This document shows, one piece after another, positions 58,059 to 64,000 of a stretch of DNA of 64,000 bases (positions are counted from its first letter, which is position 1; every line of letters begins with the position of its first letter). This DNA comes from Thermincola carboxydiphila (GTDB lineage Bacteria; Bacillota; Thermincolia; Thermincolales; UBA2595), in NCBI GenBank assembly GCA_016841325.1, contig JAENZJ010000018.1, positions 20,541 through 84,540 on the forward strand. Direction: 5' to 3'. Under the pieces are notes generated by a model. That model ran no database searches. It worked only from the letters and a program-made list of their open reading frames with translations, and was not told the origin of the DNA. The position numbers and the translations under genes are program-made.

Positions 58059-58137
58059 AGTAATATGTCTAATTTTTGCAACGTCCTGTAATCAGGGTTA
58101 GCTGGAAGGTACAACTGCACATAAGGTGATAACATGT

Positions 58138-58167
58138 CAAGGCCGTTTAAAAGGCCTTGTTTTTTTG
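58138..58167 (+). terminator. Rho-independent terminator of the ilv-leu-cimA operon
   Basis: CAAGGCC (58138-58144) pairs with GGCCTTG (58153-58159), with an 8-nt loop, followed by TTTTTTTT. Confidence 0.9.
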
Positions 58168-58702
58168 TATAAATTACCGAAAAACAGTTAAATAAAGCGG
58201 AAATTAACGGTTAACGGTCATTTTTAGGGTGATTAATACCAGAGGGCAGACCGCTTGCAATCATATTTAACCATTGGAGTTCACAAAAGTGCCGTTCGCG
58301 GTCAAATAATAGTATATTCCGGGCAGTTATATTAGAATAAAACTGACAGAAAACAGTGTCAACAAATGTATACATATGAAGCCGCATCTGGGGGGAATGC
58401 GGTTGTCTGTGCCTGAAGAGGATTAAGGTTTAGTCTTCTTTATTAGACAATATGCCCTCAAAGGGCTTAATTTCATGTATGTTGGTTTTTAACCCGTGGT
58501 TCGTGGAATTTCATCAGTCAGGTGGGATTATCTTGGGGGAAGTATAACGAACCGGGGATAGACCTTAGAGTCATATATGTTAGGAAAGGAGGCAATGGGC
58601 AGATTCTAAGGGGCTAAAACTTTCTAGGGAAATCCGGAGACGGTTTATACGGATTATCCCGAATAATCAAAAAAATGTAATTATTAAGGGGGAGTAAGCT
58701 AA
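58168..58702 (+). promoter_or_regulatory. long untranslated region upstream of acsA1
   Basis: No gene fits this 535-nt gap. It holds a tandem TTAACGG repeat at 58205-58218, GACCGC (58249-58254) / GCGGTC (58298-58303), a possible promoter CTGACA (58343-58348) to TGTATA (58367-58372, 18-nt spacing) with TGACA-N8-TGTCA overlapping it, hairpin CCGCAT (58382-58387) / ATGCGG (58397-58402), and GCCCT (58454-58458) / AGGGC (58462-58466). It reads as a regulated, structured leader. No known riboswitch was matched. Confidence 0.45.
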
Positions 58703-60625
58703 ATGGAGAAGACTGCAATTGAAGATCGTGTGTTTAACCCATCTGAGGAAGTTGTCGCAAACGCTAATATCAGTCAGGCAGTTTATGATGAAGCCAAAGC
58801 CGATCGTCTGGCCTGGTGGGGGAAACAGGCAGACGAGCTGGTAACTTTCTTTAAGCCTTATGAGAAAATCCTTGATGATAGCAACCCGCCGTTTTTCCGC
58901 TGGTTTACCGGGGGCACAACAAATGTCTCCTATAACTGTGTTGACCGCCATTACAATTCCGCCAAGCGGAATAAAGCAGCTCTCTGCTATGAGAGCGAAA
59001 TTGGCCGAAAAGTAATCCTGACCTACCGCGAGCTTTATATTGAAGTAAACAAGTTTGCCAATGCTCTGAAGAGCCTTGGGGTAGGAAAAGGCGACAGGGT
59101 CTGCCTGTATATGCCTATGATCCCTGAAGCTGCAGTAGCCATGCTGGCATGTACCCGGATAGGTGCGATCCACTCAATAGTATTTGGCGGTTTCAGCGCT
59201 GATTCACTGGCTGACCGGATTAATGATGCCCAGGCCAAGGTTGTAATTACCGCTGACGGAAACTTCAGGAGGGGGAATCCGTTCCCGCTGAAAAATAATG
59301 CTGATGTTGCCCTGGAAAGTACTTTATGTGTGGAAAAGGTTGTTGTGGTTAAAAATGCCGGCAATGAGATTAATATGGTGGAAGGCCGCGATGTATGGTA
59401 TCATGACCTGATGGCTGTTGCTGACAAATACTGCAAGCCTGAGGAAATGGAAAATGATGCCCCGCTGTTTATTCTTTATACTTCCGGTTCAACCGGTAAG
59501 CCCAAAGGTGTCCAGCATACCACAGCCGGTTACCTGACCCAGGTCCAGGCTACACTCAAGTATGTATTTGACCTCAAAGAAGAAGATACTTTCTGGTGTA
59601 CTGCCGACATCGGCTGGATTACCGGTCACAGCTATGTTGTATACGGGCCGCTGGCTCTAGGGATGACCACCTTTATGTATGACGGGACCGTTGATTATCC
59701 TGAAAAAGACAGGATGTGGGATATGGCTGAAAGGTGGGGTGTTACAGTATTCTATACTGCACCTACCGCAATCAGGACATTTATGAAGTGGGGTACCGAG
59801 TATCCCAAGAAGCATGACTTGTCAAATATCCGCCTGCTGGGTACAGTTGGTGAGCCCATCAACCCTGAGGCATGGATGTGGTATTATGAAAATATCGGTG
59901 GCGGCAGGTGCCCCATTATGGATACATGGTGGCAGACTGAAACAGGCGCATTCATGATTACACCGACCCCGATTGTTCCGCTGAAGCCGGGTACTGCAAC
60001 AATCCCGTTCCCCGGTATCGAAGTCGATGTGGTTGATGAGAATAAGCAGTCTACCGACAGGGGTTACCTGGTTGTTAAGTCTCCCTGGCCGTCAATGCTG
60101 ATGACAATCTGGGGTGATGATGACAGGTATATTGATCAGTACTGGAAGCGTTTCGGTGATTTCTACTTTGCCGGTGACGGCGCTAAGAGAGACGAAATGG
60201 GCTATATCTGGGTAACCGGCCGGGTTGACGATGTGCTTAACGTTTCCGGACACCGCCTAGGGACAGCTGAGATTGAGAGTGCCCTTGTTGAGTGTGAGGA
60301 AGTAGCTGAATCAGCTGTTATCGGTAAAAAGCATGATGTTAAGGGTGAAGCACCGGTTGCTTTCGTTATCCTTAAGGATGGTTTCGAACCCAGCCCTGAA
60401 CTGATTGACAAGCTGAAGAAGCACGTTGGTGTTAAGATTGGCCCTATCGCACGTCCGGATGATATTATTTTCACAGGCGGTCTGCCCAAGACCCGTTCCG
60501 GTAAGATTATGCGCCGTCTTCTGAGGGATATCGCTGAAGGCCGTGCTATCGGTGATGTGACCACCCTGGCAGATCCGGGTGCAATGCAGGAGATTGCCAC
60601 CAAGTATTCCGGAAAAGAAGAATAA
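58703..60625 (+). CDS. acsA1: acetyl-CoA synthetase (copy 1)
   Basis: AcsA activates acetate to acetyl-CoA with ATP, releasing AMP and PPi. The 640-residue protein has the P-loop-like [11 protein letters not shown] at 259-269, the A5-type [17 protein letters not shown], and the acetylatable Lys601 in SGKIMRR. It has a long structured leader and a bidirectional terminator behind it. It is close in sequence to acsA2 and the two C-termini are nearly identical. The copy number suffix is a label. Confidence 0.94.
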   Translation: MEKTAIEDRVFNPSEEVVANANISQAVYDEAKADRLAWWGKQADELVTFFKPYEKILDDSNPPFFRWFTGGTTNVSYNCVDRHYNSAKRNKAALCYESEIGRKVILTYRELYIEVNKFANALKSLGVGKGDRVCLYMPMIPEAAVAMLACTRIGAIHSIVFGGFSADSLADRINDAQAKVVITADGNFRRGNPFPLKNNADVALESTLCVEKVVVVKNAGNEINMVEGRDVWYHDLMAVADKYCKPEEMENDAPLFILYTSGSTGKPKGVQHTTAGYLTQVQATLKYVFDLKEEDTFWCTADIGWITGHSYVVYGPLALGMTTFMYDGTVDYPEKDRMWDMAERWGVTVFYTAPTAIRTFMKWGTEYPKKHDLSNIRLLGTVGEPINPEAWMWYYENIGGGRCPIMDTWWQTETGAFMITPTPIVPLKPGTATIPFPGIEVDVVDENKQSTDRGYLVVKSPWPSMLMTIWGDDDRYIDQYWKRFGDFYFAGDGAKRDEMGYIWVTGRVDDVLNVSGHRLGTAEIESALVECEEVAESAVIGKKHDVKGEAPVAFVILKDGFEPSPELIDKLKKHVGVKIGPIARPDDIIFTGGLPKTRSGKIMRRLLRDIAEGRAIGDVTTLADPGAMQEIATKYSGKEE

Positions 60626-60685
60626 CCACGGGAAGAAAATATTATAAGATATAAGTTAACGCCAAGACTTATATAAAAAAAGGAT

Positions 60686-60715
60686 AAAGGGGAAACGGTA
60701 TACCGTTTCTCCTTT
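60686..60715. terminator. bidirectional terminator after acsA1
   Basis: AAAGGGGAAACGGT (60686-60699) pairs with ACCGTTTCTCCTTT (60702-60715, one wobble) around a palindromic GGTATACC centre, flanked by A- and T-rich ends. It serves acsA1 and the convergent small gene. Confidence 0.75.
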
Positions 60716-60742
60716 ATTTCTCCGATGGCTTATAAAAATTGG

Positions 60743-61105
60743 CTAATTGTTATTCAAAAAGCTTTTATCGAATTTGCCCTCTTTTACAAAAGCGGCCCAG
60801 TCGACAAAGGATATGCCTGATTTAGCATAAAAATCAACTTCCCGGGCACGTTCTTCATCCCATTCCTTAAAGAATTCCCTGACTTCCTCAAGGGCATCAA
60901 AATATATTTTTTCTTCAACCAGTCCGTATTGAAACAGAAGGACCTTTAAGGTATTGTTCTCCATTTCAAGATTTTTGACTCTGTTAAACAATTCAATAAA
61001 CATAAGGCGCACATAGTCCTGGGTCAGTTCCCGGTCCGCATCACCCAGGAATGCCCAGATTTTCTTATCAGCCAACATTTCCCAGGGCTCATTGGATTTC
61101 TGCAT
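60743..61105 (-). CDS. small helical protein A, paralogue of 61270-61605
   Basis: I do not recognise this 120-residue protein. It is mainly helical with WEMLADKKIW near the start, DYVRLMFIELFNRVKNLEMEN in the middle and SGISFVDWAAFVKEGKF near the end. The gene at 61270-61605 shares this pattern, so the two are clearly paralogues. No cysteine clusters or membrane segment. Its placement between two acsA genes suggests a role tied to acetate activation, but none is shown. ATG 61105 has GGAG upstream; ATG 61108 is adjacent. Confidence 0.7.
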   Translation of the reverse strand: MQKSNEPWEMLADKKIWAFLGDADRELTQDYVRLMFIELFNRVKNLEMENNTLKVLLFQYGLVEEKIYFDALEEVREFFKEWDEERAREVDFYAKSGISFVDWAAFVKEGKFDKSFLNNN

Positions 61106-61269
61106 CATTACTCCGCCTTTCATTTGGTTTTTTTTGGACCTTATTTAAATGGTAACCTCAAAAATAGGCTTTTATACGGAAATAGCCTGAAAATATCAGT
61201 CTTTTCGCTGACCGCGTGAAAAGATGAGAAGGGCAGGTGAAGGGCCTGTTTTGGGAAAGGCCCGCTTAT

Positions 61270-61605
61270 ATGCAAAATGTTTGGAGTATGCTGGCAGACA
61301 AGGACATTTATCAGTCGATAGAGGACTCTGAAACCATTGACAATGAATTTCTCAGGCTTATGCTGGTAGAACTGCTAAGCAGAATCAAAAGGCTTGAACA
61401 GGTCAATTTTGCTTTTCAGGCGCTGCTTGTACAGGAAGGAATGTTTGATGAGGATACACTGCAACAAACTATAAAGAATGCCGGTGAATATTTAAATGAA
61501 AAAGACAACAGAAAGTCGGAAATCAATCGGGTGATGAAGGATTCGGGGATTGAATTCGCAGAATGGGTAAACTTTGTGGTAAACGGTAGTTTTAGTGAGC
61601 GGTAA
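61270..61605 (+). CDS. small helical protein B, paralogue of 60743-61105
   Basis: This 111-residue protein shares with its minus-strand neighbour the order WSMLADKDIY, FLRLMLVELLSRIKRLEQVN, LVQEGMFDEDT and SGIEFAEWVNFVVNGSF. The family is unknown to me. ATG 61270 aligns with the other paralogue's start and has GGAAAGG at 9 nt; an in-frame GTG at 61237 would add 11 unmatched residues. It is divergent from protein A and precedes acsA2, with a terminator in between. Confidence 0.7.
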   Translation: MQNVWSMLADKDIYQSIEDSETIDNEFLRLMLVELLSRIKRLEQVNFAFQALLVQEGMFDEDTLQQTIKNAGEYLNEKDNRKSEINRVMKDSGIEFAEWVNFVVNGSFSER

Positions 61606-61632
61606 AGACATTTTGCCAGTTTACATAACACG

Positions 61633-61660
61633 AAGGGCTTGTTAAAATCAGGCCTTTTTT
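61633..61660 (+). terminator. terminator after small helical protein B
   Basis: AAGGGCT (61633-61639) and AGGCCTT (61650-61656) pair with one mismatch, followed by TTTTTTCTTTT. Confidence 0.65.
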
Positions 61661-61719
61661 CTTTTGGGCAAAGTATTGTTAGGTTAATGGTTCCATAAAA
61701 TTAATTTTATATAAGAAAG

Positions 61720-61958
61720 TTGACATTGTTATGACTGGTCAAATCAACCGTTCAGCGCCGAAATTCGACCGTTTGCCGCCAAAATGATGACTTTGGCTTT
61801 TTGCATGTTTTACAATGTAGACACGTGGATGAATCAGTCTGAATTTTACAACATTTAATCAAAGGGGTGATGTAAAGGGGGCGCCTGAAAAAGAAGGAGA
61901 CGGAGTAAGTTCTGTGATGTAACTATAATTAAAATTAGTCTTGGGGGGAGAAAATTTT
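61720..61958 (+). promoter_or_regulatory. regulatory region upstream of acsA2
   Basis: No gene fits this stretch. It has TTGACA at 61720-61725 without a clear -10, then two direct ACCGTT repeats at 61747-61752 and 61768-61773, exactly 21 bp apart (two helical turns), each followed by GCC-rich bases. TACAAT at 61811-61816 may be the -10 of acsA2. The leader of about 140 nt ends in the GGGGGGAG ribosome-binding site. Confidence 0.45.
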
Positions 61959-63884
61959 ATGGAAAACGTTGCATTAGAAAACCGCGTGTTTAATCCGCCG
62001 GCTGAGATTGCAGAAAACGCAAATGCAAAACCGGATATTTATGAACTGGCAAAAAAGGATCGCCTTGGATTCTGGGATACCCATGCCAAGGAGCTGGTAA
62101 CCTGGTTTGAGCCATATGATAAAGTTCTTGATGACAGTAAGGCCCCGTTCTACAAGTGGTTTGTAAACGGAAAACTGAATGTCTCTTACAACTGTGTTGA
62201 CCGTCATGCCAAGTCGGACCGCCGCAACAAGGCAGCTATCCTCTATGAAAGTGAAATTGGCAGGCAAGTATGCCTTACTTATGGAATGCTGTACAGGGAA
62301 GTTAACAAATTTGCCAATGCCCTGGCCAGCCTCGGTGTCAGGAAGGGTGACCGGGTAGCCCTGTACATGCCTATGATCCCCGAAGCTGCAATTGCTATGC
62401 TGGCATGTACCAGGATTGGGGCACCCCATTCACTGGTATTCGGAGGTTTCAGTCCTGAGTCCCTCAGGGACCGGATTAATGACTGCCAGGCTAAAGTCCT
62501 GATCACTGCCGACGGTAACTTCCGCCGCGGTACCCCGTTCCCGTTAAAGAACAATGCCGACAAAGCCCTGGAGGACACACCTTCCATTGAAAAGTGTGTT
62601 GTTGTCAGGAATGCCGGCAATGAAGTTGATTTTGTAGAGGGCCGTGATGTCTGGTATCACGACCTGATGGCGAAAGCAGGAAATTACTATGAGCCTGAAG
62701 TAATGGATGCCGAAGACATGCTCTTTATCCTTTATACATCAGGAACAACCGGCAAGCCCAAGGGTGTTGTGCATACAACAGGAGGATACCTGGTACAGAC
62801 CCAGGCTACCCTGAAGTATGTTTTCGATATTAAAGAAGATGATGTTTACTGGTGTACTGCAGATATCGGCTGGATAACCGGCCACAGTTATGTTGTTTAT
62901 GCCCCCCTGGCCCTGGGAGCTACAACCTTCATGTATGACGGTACTATTGATTATCCTGACAAGGACAGAATGTGGGATATGGCTGAAAGGTACGGAGTCA
63001 CCAAGTTCTACACTGCTCCCACAGCTATCCGGACATTCATGAAGTGGGGTACCGAATATCCCAAGAGCCACGATCTGTCGGCAATCAAAATACTTGGTTC
63101 TGTTGGTGAACCCATTAACCCGGAAGCCTGGATGTGGTATCGTGAAAACATCGGTGGAGACAAGGCGCCTATTATGGATACATGGTGGCAGACTGAGACC
63201 GGAGCTTTCATGTGTACTCCCCTTCCCGGCATCACTCCGCTTAAACCGGGTACGGCGACAGTTCCCTTCCCCGGAATTGAGCTGGATGTTGTCGATGAGA
63301 ACAAGAACCCTGCAGATGTGGGCTATCTTGTCGTGAAATCACCCTGGCCCTCTATGCTGCGGACAATATACGGTGATGATGAGCGTTATGTGGAAACTTA
63401 CTGGAAACGCTTCGGAGACTTCTATTTCGCCGGTGACGGTGCCAAGAGAGATGAAATGGGTTATATCTGGGTTACCGGCCGTGTGGATGATGTGCTCAAT
63501 GTATCAGGACACCGCCTGGGGACTGCTGAGGTTGAAAGCGCCCTGGTTGAGTGTGAAGAAGTTGCTGAAGCCGCTGTTGTCGGTAAGAAGCATGATGTTA
63601 AGGGTGAAGCTGTTTGTGCTTTTGTAATTCTTAAGGACGGTTATGAAGGAAATGCTGAGCTTATTGACAGACTGAGGAAGCATGTTGGAGTGAAGATAGG
63701 TCCGATTGCCCGTCCTGATGACATCATTTTTACCGGCGGACTGCCCAAGACCCGTTCCGGTAAAATCATGCGTCGTCTCTTGAGAGACATCGCTGAGGGC
63801 CGTGCCATTGGTGACGTGACTACCCTGGCAGACCCCGGTGCAATGCAGGAAATTGCCTCCAAGTATTCCGGTAAAGAAGACTAA
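61959..63884 (+). CDS. acsA2: acetyl-CoA synthetase (copy 2)
   Basis: This 641-residue AMP-forming enzyme has the same motifs as copy 1: [28 protein letters not shown] and acetylatable Lys602 in SGKIMRR. ATG 61959 sits 8 nt from GGGGGGAG and matches the copy-1 start ([14 protein letters not shown] versus [14 protein letters not shown]). The two copies differ mostly in the N-terminal third. A second functional AcsA with its own promoter suggests separate regulation, e.g. different acetate levels. The suffix is a label. Confidence 0.94.
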   Translation: MENVALENRVFNPPAEIAENANAKPDIYELAKKDRLGFWDTHAKELVTWFEPYDKVLDDSKAPFYKWFVNGKLNVSYNCVDRHAKSDRRNKAAILYESEIGRQVCLTYGMLYREVNKFANALASLGVRKGDRVALYMPMIPEAAIAMLACTRIGAPHSLVFGGFSPESLRDRINDCQAKVLITADGNFRRGTPFPLKNNADKALEDTPSIEKCVVVRNAGNEVDFVEGRDVWYHDLMAKAGNYYEPEVMDAEDMLFILYTSGTTGKPKGVVHTTGGYLVQTQATLKYVFDIKEDDVYWCTADIGWITGHSYVVYAPLALGATTFMYDGTIDYPDKDRMWDMAERYGVTKFYTAPTAIRTFMKWGTEYPKSHDLSAIKILGSVGEPINPEAWMWYRENIGGDKAPIMDTWWQTETGAFMCTPLPGITPLKPGTATVPFPGIELDVVDENKNPADVGYLVVKSPWPSMLRTIYGDDERYVETYWKRFGDFYFAGDGAKRDEMGYIWVTGRVDDVLNVSGHRLGTAEVESALVECEEVAEAAVVGKKHDVKGEAVCAFVILKDGYEGNAELIDRLRKHVGVKIGPIARPDDIIFTGGLPKTRSGKIMRRLLRDIAEGRAIGDVTTLADPGAMQEIASKYSGKED

Positions 63885-63918
63885 ACCCTCAAAATATTTA
63901 ATATAAATAGTTGTTGTT

Positions 63919-63946
63919 GCAGGGACAAGTGTCCCTGCCTTTTTTT
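63919..63946 (+). terminator. Rho-independent terminator after acsA2
   Basis: GCAGGGACA (63919-63927) pairs with TGTCCCTGC (63930-63938), followed by a C and seven T. Confidence 0.9.
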
Positions 63947-63948
63947 GT

Positions 63949-64000
63949 ACTACATTCCTTAGCCTTTTCCACATATGTGGAAAAGGCTAAGGAATGTAGT
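63949..64000. repeat. perfect 52-bp palindrome at the window end
   Basis: Bases 63949-63974 are the exact reverse complement of 63975-64000, with no spacer. The arm begins ACTACATTCC and the centre is CCACATATGTGG. The palindrome runs to the last base of the window, so its full extent is unknown. It starts directly after the acsA2 terminator. Confidence 0.7.

Overview
The window looks like chromosomal DNA of an anaerobic, probably endospore-forming, mid-GC Firmicute of class Clostridia (Peptococcaceae / Desulfotomaculum / Thermincola-like). The evidence is the S10-spc-alpha ribosomal operon order, many TTG and GTG starts behind strong Shine-Dalgarno sites, the zinc-binding forms of S14, S4, L24 and L36, the ecfA1-ecfA2-ecfT-truA block after rplQ, a leucine T-box, a CwlD cortex amidase and Spo0A-like boxes. 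A decaheme cytochrome lipoprotein, a Tat-exported [NiFe]-hydrogenase and two acetyl-CoA synthetases suggest respiratory, H2-linked or acetate-linked anaerobic metabolism. The genus is inference.

Layout. 1-12204: ribosomal protein operon from the end of rplB to rplQ, with secY, map, a small KOW protein, infA, rpmJ and rpoA; adk is absent between secY and map. 12336-15638: ECF transporter energizing module and truA. 15660-20762: an insertion between truA and rplM-rpsI holding an ArsC-like protein, asnS behind a structured leader, a flavin-reductase-like protein, an HD-GYP phosphodiesterase, a hemerythrin and a membrane TPR protein. 21074-21940: rplM-rpsI behind a structured leader. 22203-26742: decaheme cytochrome, CwlD and a LigB-like/AMMECR1 fusion next to its radical SAM partner. 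27303-30727: a 35-codon small gene, then hydrogenase small subunit, large subunit and cytochrome b; 30728-32167 is an orphan PAS histidine kinase. 32548-42590: arginine cluster argCJ-(radical SAM, PPOX)-argBDFG-(small membrane protein)-argH. 43601-44800: aspartate kinase. 44819-58049: leucine T-box, then ilvD-ilvB-ilvN-ilvC-ilvB2-leuA-leuC-leuD-leuB-cimA. 58703-63884: two acsA paralogues flanking two divergent, mutually homologous small helical proteins.

The metabolic part is coherent: acsA makes acetyl-CoA; cimA and leuA condense it with pyruvate or 2-oxoisovalerate; leuCDB processes both products; ilvBNCD completes isoleucine, valine and leucine synthesis. The single T-box seen reads a Leu CTC codon, so charged tRNA-Leu may control all three products.

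Items most worth a second look: a 16-nt-identical hairpin module shared by the asnS leader and the argF-argG gap; Asp replacing a proximal-cluster Cys in the hydrogenase small subunit; the paired paralogues between the acsA genes; a 19-bp perfect hairpin and competing hairpins between the T-box terminator and ilvD; a self-contained 35-aa gene; Spo0A-box clusters; and a perfect 52-bp palindrome at the window's end. No tRNA, rRNA, CRISPR array or intact insertion sequence was seen.
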